Assembly (NCBI GenBank): GCA_046351415.1
Contig: JAXLYO010000002.1
Location: forward strand, 310,001 to 374,000
Direction of reading: 5' to 3'
Source: JABFRG01 sp046351415
GTDB taxonomy: Bacteria; Myxococcota_A; Polyangia; Polyangiales; Polyangiaceae
DNA length: 64,000 nucleotides
Of the stretch, positions 1 to 8,772 are shown piece after piece. The first letter of the stretch is position 1. Each line of letters opens with the position of its first letter. Below the pieces are notes generated by a model, which was not told the DNA's origin, searched no databases, and saw only the letters and a program-made list of their open reading frames with translations. Both the position numbers and the translations under genes were made by a program.

Positions 1-25
1 TGGGACGGCGCTACCTCAGAGGAAC

Positions 26-2428
26 TTACCCCTTCGCGACCGCCGAGTATCCCGCGTCTTCGATGGCCTGCACGAGCAGCGGCACGCCGACACTGTCGTC
101 TGCCTGAACCTTGGCGGTTCCCGGGTCGAGGGTCACGACCACCGACGAGACACCTTGTAGTTCGCGAAGCGCCTTTTCGACGTGGCGTACGCAGTTGCCA
201 CACGTCATTCCTGTCACGGCGAGTTCGGTATTCTTCATAGGAGCGGGCTTTCTTGGATGGAAACGTCGAAGCAGAAGGGAGCTCGTGAGCACGGACACGC
301 TCGAGAGAGACATCGCCGCACTCGCGAACATCGGTGAGAGTTCGAAATGCAAGAAGGGTCGGAAAAGCCCCGCGGCGAGCGGGATGCCGACCACGTTGTA
401 CACGAACGCAAACCCGAGATTGCGGTGGATGGTGCGCATGGTCGCGCGCGCGAGCTCGAACAGAGCGGGCAATGCCGCCACGGATGCCCCCACGAGTGCG
501 ACGTCGGCGACATGCAGCGCGGCGCCCGTACCGGTTCCCATGGCGATCGCCACGTTGGCGCGAGCGAGCGCAAGGCTATCGTTGATTCCATCGCCGACCA
601 TGGCAACCGTTCGGCCTCTGGCTTGGAGCTCCTGCACGCGTGCAAGTTTGTCCTGGGGCTTCTGCTCGGCGAGCACCTCTGCGATGCGAAGTCGTTTCGC
701 TACGTGCGCTGCAGTCTTCGTGTGATCGCCTGTCACCATCGCAATCTCGTAGCCGCGAACTTCGAGGGTGCGAACGACGGAAAAGGCAGCGTCCACGGGC
801 TCGTCGCGAAGGACGAGGGCCCCCGCCGCGGCTGCACCCCGCGCAACGAAGACGACCGTCGCGCCTTCGTTCATGGCCTTCTGGGCCCTTCGTTCGAGGG
901 CGCCGACGTCCACACCCGAGGCGCGTAACCACTGGGCGGTACCGACCCGCAGTATCTCGCCATCCATGTCGGCCCATGCTCCTGCGCCGACCTCGACACC
1001 GAACGCGCGGGTCTTGGCGACGTCGACGTTCTCGGCGCGTGCACGCGCAATGATCGCTCGCGCAAGAGGGTGTTCACTGACGCGTTCCACGGCTGCCGCG
1101 AGCGCGAGGGGCTCGTGCTCACCCGCCGCAATCACTTCCGTGAGCTCTGGTTTGCCGCGCGTGAGCGTCCCCGTCTTGTCGAAAAGCACGCAGTCGACCC
1201 GGCTCGCCTCTTCGAGCACCGCGCCGCCGCGAATCTGCATCCCGAGTTCCGCGGCGCGTCCGAGCGCAACCCGAATGGCGGCGGGTGTCGCGAGGCCGAG
1301 AGCGCACGGGCACGCAATGACGAGGACGGCAACGCACCGTTGCGTGGCCATTGGAAGGCCGGTGACGTGCGGATTCATCGCAAACCATGCAGCAAAGGTG
1401 GCTGCAGCGAGGAAGAGGACGGCGGGAACGAACACGCGACTCACGCGATCGACGACGCGTGAAATCGGCGCGTTCTTCGCCGTCGACTCGAGCGCTTCGG
1501 CCACGCGGTCGAGTTCCGTTTCACCCGACCGCGCCGTCACACGAACGGTCAGCGCCCCTGCCCCGTTGATGGTTCCAGCGAGAACCCGAGCGTGCGCTGC
1601 TTTCGGGGTCGCGAGGGCCTCTCCCGTGAGCATCGACTCGTCCACCTCGGAGACGCCGAAAGTGACCTCACCGTCGACGGGAATGCGTTCTCCCGGCCGT
1701 ACGATCACGACATCGCCGGGCGCGAGTACCGCCGTGGGAACATCTGCTTCGTCGGCGCCGGACACGCGATGACTCGTGTCAGGCCGCAGCGCAAGCAAGC
1801 TCGTGAGAGCACTTCCGAGCTGCTTGCGGGCTCCCGATTCGAGGACGCGCCCAAGCAGGGCAAAGGTGACGATGATGCCCGCTGTCTCGAAGTAGAGCCC
1901 AAGACGGTGAGCCGCGTGTTCGCCTTGGAGAACGAGGGCGACGAGCGAGTATCCGAACGACGTCGAGGCCCCGAGGGCGACGAGGGTGTTCATGTCGGAA
2001 GACCGGGCACGAAGCGCATGCCAGGCGCGCACGAAGTACCCGCGCCCCGGCCAAGCCATGATCGCGAGCGCAAGTGCGAGCTGCAAGACGGCGGAGGGCC
2101 ACCCCGAAAGAATGCGTTCATGGGACATGCCCAGCGCAAAGAGTGGAATCGAGAAGATGAGCGAGATGCGCAGCTCCGATCGGAGACGCGTTTCGATTTG
2201 GAGGTCTGGGTCAGGCGCCGAGCGCTCGGCGACTTCGTAGCCCGCGTTGCGCACGGCAGAGAACAGCGCTTCCTTCGACCCTTCTGCCCCCCAGACGACG
2301 CGCGCGCGATGAGACGAAAGGTCGACGCTCACTTCGTGAACGCCGGGGACGGATCCGATGGCGCGTTCCACACGCGTCACGCATGCGGCGCACGTCATGC
2401 CCCCCACTTGGATGACCTCGGTCTTCAT
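26..2428 (-). CDS. copA: Copper-translocating P1B-type ATPase with N- and C-terminal metal-binding domains
   Basis: 800 aa inner-membrane ATPase that exports Cu(I). Visible in order: an N-terminal heavy-metal-associated domain with CxxC (C13, C16), membrane helices, the actuator TGE at 268-270, the membrane metal site CPC at 373-375, the phosphorylation motif DKTGT with D417, and GDGIND in the ATP-binding domain. The last helices carry YNVVGIP and MSLSS, which match the Cu(I)-ATPase signatures YNx4P and MxxSS. Oddly, a second metal-binding domain starting at residue 731 (MTCGNC, C743/C746) is fused after the last helix. It has the size of a CopZ chaperone (70 aa) and begins with its own Met. 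No copper regulator is adjacent; the LysR gene follows upstream on the same strand. Family assignment is firm. Confidence 0.96.
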   Translation of the reverse strand: MKTEVIQVGGMTCAACVTRVERAIGSVPGVHEVSVDLSSHRARVVWGAEGSKEALFSAVRNAGYEVAERSAPDPDLQIETRLRSELRISLIFSIPLFALGMSHERILSGWPSAVLQLALALAIMAWPGRGYFVRAWHALRARSSDMNTLVALGASTSFGYSLVALVLQGEHAAHRLGLYFETAGIIVTFALLGRVLESGARKQLGSALTSLLALRPDTSHRVSGADEADVPTAVLAPGDVVIVRPGERIPVDGEVTFGVSEVDESMLTGEALATPKAAHARVLAGTINGAGALTVRVTARSGETELDRVAEALESTAKNAPISRVVDRVSRVFVPAVLFLAAATFAAWFAMNPHVTGLPMATQRCVAVLVIACPCALGLATPAAIRVALGRAAELGMQIRGGAVLEEASRVDCVLFDKTGTLTRGKPELTEVIAAGEHEPLALAAAVERVSEHPLARAIIARARAENVDVAKTRAFGVEVGAGAWADMDGEILRVGTAQWLRASGVDVGALERRAQKAMNEGATVVFVARGAAAAGALVLRDEPVDAAFSVVRTLEVRGYEIAMVTGDHTKTAAHVAKRLRIAEVLAEQKPQDKLARVQELQARGRTVAMVGDGINDSLALARANVAIAMGTGTGAALHVADVALVGASVAALPALFELARATMRTIHRNLGFAFVYNVVGIPLAAGLFRPFLHFELSPMFASAAMSLSSVSVLTSSLLLRRFHPRKPAPMKNTELAVTGMTCGNCVRHVEKALRELQGVSSVVVTLDPGTAKVQADDSVGVPLLVQAIEDAGYSAVAKG

Positions 2429-2469
2429 CGGTCGCGAGAGGCCACCTTACTCGCCTGCCGGAGCCGCGG

Positions 2470-3420
2470 CTAGGACGGGCTTGCCCAGTAGGGACGGCAT
2501 CGCTCGAGGGGGTCTCCTTGCAAGTCCGGGTGCGCGCGCGTTTCTTCGACGAGAAAGTCGAGCACAGCCCGCGTGCGAGCCGGCATGTTCTTGCGGCTTC
2601 GATAATGAACGTGGAGTCCGAGGCCGCCGCGAAGACATTCGGGCAAGACCGGCCGGAGCGCGCCGGAGCGAAAGTGAGGCAAGACGAGCGGGAGCGGAGC
2701 CAGCATGATGCCGAGGCCCGAAAGCGCTGCGACTTCGAGCGCAAGGATGTCTGGTGAAGCGAACGAACTCTTCACGCGCACGTCGAAGGGCGAGCCGAGT
2801 TTCCACGTGAAGTCACCCGCCGCGTGCGAGCCGAGCCGCAGACAGGGGAGTCGCTGCAGCTCTTCGATGGTGGTCGGGACGCCACGTTGAGCAAAGAACT
2901 CTGGAGAGCCGCAGAGCACGAAGGCGAGGTCCGCGAGTTTTCGCGAGACGACGTCGCCAGTGGGAGGTGAGCCCGCGCGAATTCCGAGGTCGTAGCCTTC
3001 CCGGACGAAGTCGGCATTTCGAGCTTCGAGGACGACGTCGACCTTCACGTCTGGATGCACGCGAAAGAACCGACGCAACATGGGAATGAGCACGACCTTC
3101 CCGAAAGGAGGCACACACGAGATGCGAACGAGTCCGCTCTCCGTCCTGCGGGTGACGGCGCGGGCTCCTTCCGACAGTGCTTCGAGCGGTCCCTCGCATT
3201 GTTCGAGGAGCGTGCGCCCTTCCTCCGTCAAGGAAACGGATCGAGTGGAGCGGTGGAACAACCGGACTCCCAGGTCGTTTTCGAGAGACGCAATCGCTTT
3301 GCTGACAGCCACCGCACTCACCCCGAACTCTCGAGCCACCGCAGAGAAGTTCGCGAGCCTTGCCGCACGCACGAAGTAGGGGAGAAGACCGAGGGGCGGC
3401 GTTTTGGGTGCCATGGGCAC
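2470..3420 (-). CDS. LysR-family transcriptional regulator
   Basis: 316 aa. The N-terminal winged helix-turn-helix (about residues 12-70) contains the typical LysR run of a small-residue helix followed by FSAVAREFGVSAVAVSKAI and the FHRSTR turn. The rest is the periplasmic-binding-protein-like effector domain (about 95-300). The gene diverges from the small membrane-protein gene at 3499, with about 78 bp between the starts, so the classical LysR arrangement would make that gene a candidate target. copA lies 42 bp downstream on the same strand and could be co-transcribed. The effector is not predictable from sequence. Met3 is an alternative start. Confidence 0.93.
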   Translation of the reverse strand: MPMAPKTPPLGLLPYFVRAARLANFSAVAREFGVSAVAVSKAIASLENDLGVRLFHRSTRSVSLTEEGRTLLEQCEGPLEALSEGARAVTRRTESGLVRISCVPPFGKVVLIPMLRRFFRVHPDVKVDVVLEARNADFVREGYDLGIRAGSPPTGDVVSRKLADLAFVLCGSPEFFAQRGVPTTIEELQRLPCLRLGSHAAGDFTWKLGSPFDVRVKSSFASPDILALEVAALSGLGIMLAPLPLVLPHFRSGALRPVLPECLRGGLGLHVHYRSRKNMPARTRAVLDFLVEETRAHPDLQGDPLERCRPYWASPS

Positions 3421-3498
3421 ATTATAAACCCAAAGTTACGAGTCCTGTGCTGCCTGGAGGACTACTCCGGACCTCGGCGCGTCTCCTACCGTGGAACC

Positions 3499-4236
3499 AT
3501 GTGGAACATCGAACCCCCTCCCCCAGATGCCTGGACACGGAACGGAATGATCGCGATCGTCATCGCAGTCGCGCTTGCCGCCACCGTCCTTTTCGGCAAG
3601 GGCTCCCGCAAGAGAACCGTCCTCTGGGGACTCGGCTACGGTGTGGCGCTCACGGCGACCGGTTGCCTCGCGGCCTCGGGAGCCCTCGCCGAAACGCGCT
3701 CGTTCCCGCCGCCCATGGCGATCCTCATCGCAAGCGTCCTCGTCACGAGCCTCGCGCTCGGCCTCTCACCCTTGGGAAAGAGCCTCGCCCATCACGTCGA
3801 CACCGTCGGGCTCGTCGCGCTGCAGGCGTTTCGCTTGCCTCTCGAACTCCTGATGCATCACGCAGCGAGCAAGAACATCATGCCCAAGTGGCTCTCCTAC
3901 TCCGGCTACAACTTCGACATCGTGACCGGCGCCGCCGCCATCGTCGTCGCTGCAGCCCTGGCGCAGAACAAGGCCCCAAGAGCACTTCTCTGGGCCTGGA
4001 ACGCGTGGGGCATCGTTTGCCTCTTGGTCATCACCCTCATCGCAGTGGCCACCTCCCCCATGGTCCACGCCTTCGGAACCGCCCCAAAGGACGTCAACAC
4101 CTGGGTCCTCTACGCCCCCTACGTCTGGCTTCCCGCCATCCTCGTCTCGACGGCCATCCTGAGCCACGTCGTCCTCACGAGAAAGCTGCTAGAGAGCAAA
4201 GCTCCTACGTGCATTCTACACGCATCAATAGTCTGA
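3499..4236 (+). CDS. Small polytopic membrane protein of unknown function
   Basis: 245 aa. I do not recognise the family. The protein is almost all hydrophobic segments: about six to seven predicted helices, for example around residues 15-33, 41-65, 73-95, 145-160, 172-195 and 207-232. Between helices 3 and 4 there is a more polar stretch with several His and Lys residues (HHAASKN). The start chosen is the ATG at 3499 because the open frame upstream of it is not hydrophobic and covers the LysR promoter side. It is transcribed divergently from the LysR gene and runs straight into a hairpin repeat array. A LysR-controlled transporter or exporter is possible, but that is inference. Confidence 0.75.
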   Translation: MWNIEPPPPDAWTRNGMIAIVIAVALAATVLFGKGSRKRTVLWGLGYGVALTATGCLAASGALAETRSFPPPMAILIASVLVTSLALGLSPLGKSLAHHVDTVGLVALQAFRLPLELLMHHAASKNIMPKWLSYSGYNFDIVTGAAAIVVAAALAQNKAPRALLWAWNAWGIVCLLVITLIAVATSPMVHAFGTAPKDVNTWVLYAPYVWLPAILVSTAILSHVVLTRKLLESKAPTCILHASIV

Positions 4237-4421
4237 AGTTTTGCGCATCCCCAAAACTGCCGCGACGAGCTGTCACAAAAACCCGATGTTTTGGGCTTCG
4301 GGACCCAAAACCGCAGCGACGAGCTGTCACAAAAACCCGCGTTTTGGGCTTCGGGACCCAAAACCGCAGCGACGAGCCGTCACAAAAACCAGACGTTTTG
4401 GGCTTCGGGACCCAAAACCGG
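4231..4421. repeat. Tandem 53-54 bp hairpin repeat, three full copies plus a diverged partial copy
   Basis: Full copies lie at 4262-4315, 4316-4368 and 4369-4421. Each starts GCGACGAGC(T/C)GTCACAA and holds the inverted repeat GTTTTGGG/CCCAAAAC around an 8-nt loop (CTTCGGGA). A diverged copy at 4231-4261 keeps the arms AGTTTTG/CAAAACT. Read on the minus strand, each hairpin is followed within a few bases by a T5 tract, like an intrinsic terminator. Read on the plus strand, the array sits directly after the stop codon at 4236. Differences between copies are mostly outside the stem, and stem pairing is conserved. Confidence 0.9.
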
Positions 4422-4429
4422 GAGTGGGT

Positions 4430-4454
4430 CCCTACTTGGCTCCGCCAAGTAGGG
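4430..4454. other. Perfect 10-bp hairpin
   Basis: CCCTACTTGG at 4430-4439 and CCAAGTAGGG at 4445-4454 pair perfectly around a 5-nt loop. There is no T tract on either side, so it is not an ordinary intrinsic terminator. It follows the tandem hairpin repeats directly and could be a further terminator-like or protein-binding element. Function unknown. Confidence 0.7.
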
Positions 4455-4479
4455 CGAGGGCAGAGTCCTCGCAGGGGGG

Positions 4480-4488
4480 TGTGGATAA
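4480..4488 (-). promoter_or_regulatory. Consensus DnaA-box match upstream of nrdJ
   Basis: TGTGGATAA on the plus strand is the exact complement of the consensus DnaA box TTATCCACA. It lies about 590 bp before the nrdJ start. DnaA is known to bind and regulate the class I nrdAB promoter in Escherichia coli, so the position upstream of a reductase gene is suggestive. Only a single perfect site is seen, with one weak relative (two mismatches) at 4983-4991. Chance occurrence cannot be excluded. Confidence 0.4.
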
Positions 4489-4893
4489 CCCCTGAACAAC
4501 GTGTGGGTGCCCTCTGGGTATCCTGTCGTTTAGCGGCCGCCGGCTGTTCAGTGAAAAACAATGATCCCAAAGAGTTAGCGTGAAGGAAGGCAAATGTCTG
4601 ACATTGTCCCACACCGAGTGCCGAGATATTTGACCCCGGCATACGAGCGATCGTAGTGTTTTCCATTGGACACCCCCAGATCTTGTAGGTAGTGTCCGTC
4701 TTCGCCCTCGAAGCCGACTCTTCACAGAGTGCTGTTTCGTGGTCGCCCTTTTCGGGCGGGCGCTCAGGTGAACAGCTGCACCGTACACCTAATCGACCGC
4801 TCGACTGCTGAACATCTGGCGCTCCCTCCTTCCCCTTCCCTTTCAACCTGCTGTAGCACCAGGCAAGGTTTCTCCGGCGCAAGGGCCCAAAGC

Positions 4894-4945
4894 CTCCGCA
4901 TCCCCTGCGGAGTCCGAGGGTGGGTAAGCAGTCGTCCCTTTTTTT
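4894..4945 (+). terminator. Possible terminator or leader hairpin ahead of nrdJ
   Basis: CTCCGCA (4894-4900) and TGCGGAG (4906-4912) form a perfect 7-bp stem with a CCCC-containing loop. A T7 tract follows only at 4939-4945. The spacing is too long for a textbook intrinsic terminator, so it may be a leader structure or coincidental. Confidence 0.3.
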
Positions 4946-5075
4946 AGTCGTTTCAGGAGAGTCCACCCCCACCCCCCCAGGCCAATCCACAGGGCCTGTA
5001 TGGCACGCTTGCGCGCGTGCATCGCCGTCGTCTGCGCGGCGTTGGGCGGGAGCATTGCGTTGGAAGAGGAAGCAT

Positions 5076-8000
5076 ATGGCACAATCGATCCCGTTCAAGA
5101 CCCAGACCAATGGCGCAGGCATGCAGCGAGCGAATAGCGGCAAGGACAAGAATGTGAAGCCGTCGCAAAGCGCGAAGGCAGGTACCGGCAGCAAGGCCGC
5201 GCGTAGCGCTGCGGGTAGCGCAGGTGTTTCGGCGACGGCGACCACTGCAAAGGCGGCGCGCGAGAGCGTCAGCAAGAAGCGTGGCCGGGTGAGCGCGAAG
5301 CGCGAAGGAGTTACCCTCGCGCGTCATTTCACGACGCCCGGGACCGACCCGCTCGACGAGGTCGTCTACGAGCGCCGCTCGAGCGTCATCACGAATCCGG
5401 ACGGTTCGATCGTCTTCAAGATGGAAGGCGCCGAGATCCCGGCCAACTGGAGCCAGCTCGCAACGGACATCGTCATCTCGAAGTACTTCCGTAAGGCCGG
5501 CCTCCATGGCGACAAGGCGCGCGGCGAGCGCAGCGTCCGCGAAGTCGTCTATCGCATCGCGCACACCATCCGTACGGCGGGTGAGGACTTCGGCGGCTAC
5601 TTCGCCACGAAGGCCGACGCAGACACGTTCGAGGCCGAACTCTCCTTCCTCATGGTGAACCAGTACGGCGCGTTCAATAGCCCGGTCTGGTTCAACTGCG
5701 GCCTCTATCATGCCTACGGCATCACCGGCTCCGGCGGCAACTGGGCCTGGGACATGGACGAGAGCGGCTCGAACGTCGTGCAAACCGCCGGCGCCTACGA
5801 TCGTCCGCAGTGCTCGGCATGCTTCATCCAAGCAGTCTCCGATGACCTCATGGGCATCTACGAGCTCATCAAGTCCGAGGCTCGCCTCTTCAAGTATGGG
5901 TCGGGTACGGGCTCGAACTTCAGCTCTATCCGCGCGCGCCAGGAGAAGCTCTCCGGCGGCGGCACGTCGAGCGGCCTCATGAGCTTCCTCGAGGTCTTCG
6001 ACCGCGCAGCGGGCGCCACGAAGAGCGGCGGCACCACGCGTCGCGCAGCGAAGATGGTCTGTCTCGACATGGACCACCCGGAAATCGTCGACTTCATCGA
6101 ATGGAAGAGCAAGGAAGAGCGCAAGGCCCAGGCTCTCATCGCCGCGGGCTACCCGTCCGACTTCAATGGCGAGGCGTACCGCACGGTGAGCGGTCAGAAC
6201 TCGAACAACTCCGTTCGCGTGACCGACGACTTCATGAAGGCGGCGATGGCCGGCGGCAAGTGGCAGACGCGCATGCGCACGACCGGCGAGGTCTGCGAGA
6301 CGCTCGACGCCAAGGAGCTGTGGAACAAGGTCGCCGAGTCGGCCTGGAGCTGCGCCGATCCCGGCGTCCAATACGACTCCACGATCAACAAGTGGCACAC
6401 TTGCCCGAACAGCGGGAAGATCAACGGCTCGAATCCGTGCTCCGAGTACATGTTCTTGGACGACACGGCGTGCAACCTCTCGTCGGTCAATCTCACGAAG
6501 TTCTTGAACGACGACGACACGTTCGATATCGAGGGCTACCGCCACGCGTGCCGCACGTTCTTCATTGCCCAGGAAATCTTGGTTGACCTGTCGAGCTACC
6601 CGACGCACGACATCGCGAAGAACAGCCACGACTACCGCCCCCTCGGCCTCGGCTACGCCAACTTGGGCAGCCTCCTCATGCAGATGGGCGTGCCCTACGA
6701 CAGCGACAAGGGGCGCGCCATCGCCGCGGCTCTCACATCCATCATGTGCGGGCACGCCTTCAAGGCGAGCGCCGAGATGGCGAAGACCAAGGGCGCGTTC
6801 AACGGCTACGCCAAGAACCGCGAGCCCATGCTTCGCGTCATGGGTATGCACCGCGATGCGGCCTACCAGATCGACCGCGACGGTTGCCCCGAGGCTCTCT
6901 ACAAGGCCGCTTGCGAAGACTGGGACCAAGCCGTCGAACTCGGCGAGGCATATGGCTACCGCAACGCGCAGGCCACCGTCCTCGCACCGACGGGCACCAT
7001 CGGTCTCCTCATGGACTGCGACACGACCGGCGTCGAACCCGACTTCGCGCTCGTGAAATTCAAGAAGCTCGCCGGTGGCGGCTACTTCAAGATCGTGAAC
7101 CAATCGGTTCCGCGCGCACTCCGCAAGCTCGGCTACTCCGAGATGCAGATGCAAGAAATCGTCGCCTACGTCCAAGGCACGAATACGTTCCTCACGGCAC
7201 CGCACGTCAATCGCCGCGCGCTCAAGGAGCACGGACTCACGGACGACGACATCAGCAAGGCAGAGGCCTCGCTCCACGGCATCTTCGACCTCGGCAATGC
7301 GTTCGCTCCTTGGGTTCTCGGTGAAGAGACCTACGAGCGCCTCGGCATCACCAAGGAAATGCGCAAGCCCGGTTTCTCGTTCCTCGAGTTCCTCGGCTTC
7401 ACGAAGGACGAAATCGCCGAAGCGAACCAAGTCATCGTGGGTCGCATGACCATCGAAGGCGCGCCGCACCTGAAGCCGCTCCACTACCCGGTCTTCGACT
7501 GCGCCAACCGCTGCGGCGCGACGGGCGAGCGTTTCCTCGCCGCCATGTCGCACGTGAAGATGATGGCTGCGGTCCAACCGTTCTTGAGCGGAGCCATCTC
7601 GAAGACCGTCAACCTCCCGAACGACGCATCGGTCGACGAAGTTCGTCAGGTGTACGAAGAGGGTTGGAAGCTCGGTCTGAAGGCCGTCGCCCTCTACCGC
7701 GACGGATGCAAGGCCTCGCAACCGCTCTCGTCGTCGAGCAAGACGAAGGAAGAGAAGGACGAGAAGACAGCGCGTGACCAGGCCGAATCGGAGGCGCTCA
7801 ATCTCGCCCCGGTTCCGCAATCGAGCGAGCAGCAAGACCCGACGCAGCTCTACTTGAACCTCGCCGCCGCGCCCATCCCCGCGGGCACGCGGCCTCCGGG
7901 TCTCCGCGTTCGTCTTCCGAAGAAGCGCGTTGGCTTCACGCAGGAAGCGCGCGTCGGCGGTCACAAGATCTTCCTCCGCACGGGCCAATACGAAGACGGT

Positions 8001-8600
8001 TCGCTCGGTGAGATCTTCATCGACATGCACAAAGAGGGCGCGGCCTTCCGCTCTCTCATGAACTGCTTCGCGATGTCGGTCTCGATCGGTTTGCAATACG
8101 GCGTGCCGCTCCAGACCTACGTCGAGCAATTCACGTTCACCCGCTTCGAGCCGCAAGGTGTCGTCGAGGGGCACCCCTACGTGAAGATCTCGACCTCCAT
8201 CGTCGATTACCTCTTCCGCATTCTCGGCGTCGAGTACCTCCACAGGTACGACCTCGCGCACGTGAAGCCGGAGGAGGCGCCGTCCTCGGTAGGGTTCTTG
8301 GGCTCGACGCACGACAAGCACGAGACGCCAGGCCTCGAAGAAGAGGAGCCGCTCACGCATACGAAGGATGCCGTCATTCGTAGCTCCAACATGAGCGAAG
8401 GCCTCGAGTCCAAGGACGCGCTCGCAGGAGGAGCGGGCACCACGACGCTTGGCGGGGCCCCACCCGCTTCTCCGCTCGACGCGCAGCTCGACGCCATGAT
8501 GGGCGATGCCCCCGTGTGCGACGTCTGCGGTCACATCACCGTCCGAAACGGTGCATGTTACAAGTGCCTGAACTGTGGCAATAGTATGGGCTGCAGCTGA
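5076..8600 (+). CDS. nrdJ: Adenosylcobalamin-dependent (class II) ribonucleotide reductase
   Basis: 1174 aa from the ATG at 5076, which has the purine-rich ribosome-binding site GGAAGAGGA just upstream. The enzyme reduces ribonucleotides to deoxyribonucleotides with a cobalamin-derived radical and is oxygen-independent. The first roughly 85 residues are a Lys/Ala/Ser-rich extension. The catalytic barrel follows, with the finger-loop motif NPCSE at 453-457. A TSCPD-like domain lies around 975-1080. The C-terminal 27 residues hold two CxxC-type pairs (CDVC, CYKC, CLNC), as in the long B12-dependent reductases; these Cys re-reduce the active site or bind zinc. Length fits that long subfamily. 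It is transcribed alone; a strong terminator follows. Confidence 0.97.
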   Translation: MAQSIPFKTQTNGAGMQRANSGKDKNVKPSQSAKAGTGSKAARSAAGSAGVSATATTAKAARESVSKKRGRVSAKREGVTLARHFTTPGTDPLDEVVYERRSSVITNPDGSIVFKMEGAEIPANWSQLATDIVISKYFRKAGLHGDKARGERSVREVVYRIAHTIRTAGEDFGGYFATKADADTFEAELSFLMVNQYGAFNSPVWFNCGLYHAYGITGSGGNWAWDMDESGSNVVQTAGAYDRPQCSACFIQAVSDDLMGIYELIKSEARLFKYGSGTGSNFSSIRARQEKLSGGGTSSGLMSFLEVFDRAAGATKSGGTTRRAAKMVCLDMDHPEIVDFIEWKSKEERKAQALIAAGYPSDFNGEAYRTVSGQNSNNSVRVTDDFMKAAMAGGKWQTRMRTTGEVCETLDAKELWNKVAESAWSCADPGVQYDSTINKWHTCPNSGKINGSNPCSEYMFLDDTACNLSSVNLTKFLNDDDTFDIEGYRHACRTFFIAQEILVDLSSYPTHDIAKNSHDYRPLGLGYANLGSLLMQMGVPYDSDKGRAIAAALTSIMCGHAFKASAEMAKTKGAFNGYAKNREPMLRVMGMHRDAAYQIDRDGCPEALYKAACEDWDQAVELGEAYGYRNAQATVLAPTGTIGLLMDCDTTGVEPDFALVKFKKLAGGGYFKIVNQSVPRALRKLGYSEMQMQEIVAYVQGTNTFLTAPHVNRRALKEHGLTDDDISKAEASLHGIFDLGNAFAPWVLGEETYERLGITKEMRKPGFSFLEFLGFTKDEIAEANQVIVGRMTIEGAPHLKPLHYPVFDCANRCGATGERFLAAMSHVKMMAAVQPFLSGAISKTVNLPNDASVDEVRQVYEEGWKLGLKAVALYRDGCKASQPLSSSSKTKEEKDEKTARDQAESEALNLAPVPQSSEQQDPTQLYLNLAAAPIPAGTRPPGLRVRLPKKRVGFTQEARVGGHKIFLRTGQYEDGSLGEIFIDMHKEGAAFRSLMNCFAMSVSIGLQYGVPLQTYVEQFTFTRFEPQGVVEGHPYVKISTSIVDYLFRILGVEYLHRYDLAHVKPEEAPSSVGFLGSTHDKHETPGLEEEEPLTHTKDAVIRSSNMSEGLESKDALAGGAGTTTLGGAPPASPLDAQLDAMMGDAPVCDVCGHITVRNGACYKCLNCGNSMGCS

Positions 8601-8657
8601 AGCCGAAAGGCCGATAGCGAAAGCCGATAGCTCTACCGGAGCGGCGGCAAAAAAGAC

Positions 8658-8697
8658 GAGACCCCGTGGCCTTCCGAGGCAGCGGGGTTTCGCTTTT
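8658..8697 (+). terminator. Intrinsic terminator of nrdJ
   Basis: ACCCCG (8661-8666) pairs with CGGGGT (8683-8688). The loop contains a smaller GCCT/AGGC helix, G-T and A-T pairs extend the base of the stem, and a T5 tract lies at 8694-8698. It is 58 bp after the nrdJ stop and before the next promoter region. Confidence 0.85.
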
Positions 8698-8772
8698 TCA
8701 GGGAAGGCGCTTTTTTCCCACAAATGCGCGACTTCTCAGTAGGATTGCGCGTCAGACACGCAAGGAGGACCG

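Larger units (their letters stand above)
4237..5075. other. 839 bp intergenic region upstream of nrdJ
   Basis: No convincing gene is seen here; open frames on both strands lack start signals and family similarity. Besides the tandem hairpins it holds a 10-bp hairpin, a DnaA-box match, the inverted repeat AATGTC-T-GACATT at 4593-4605, the palindrome TACGA-GCGA-TCGTA at 4642-4655 and a hairpin plus T7 tract near 4894-4945. I looked for a cobalamin riboswitch, since the downstream enzyme needs B12, and saw no B12-box-like sequence. I also saw no convincing pair of NrdR boxes. Confidence 0.6.

Noticed and set aside
4600..5075. Possible cobalamin riboswitch or NrdR boxes before nrdJ
   Set aside because: No B12-box-like core or paired ACACTATAT-like sites were found by eye. 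A covariance-model scan would decide.
4953..8723. A very long open frame on the minus strand opposite nrdJ
   Set aside because: High-GC coding DNA often leaves antisense frames open. Its composition (Val/Arg/Asp-rich without motifs) mirrors nrdJ codons, and nrdJ itself is unmistakable.
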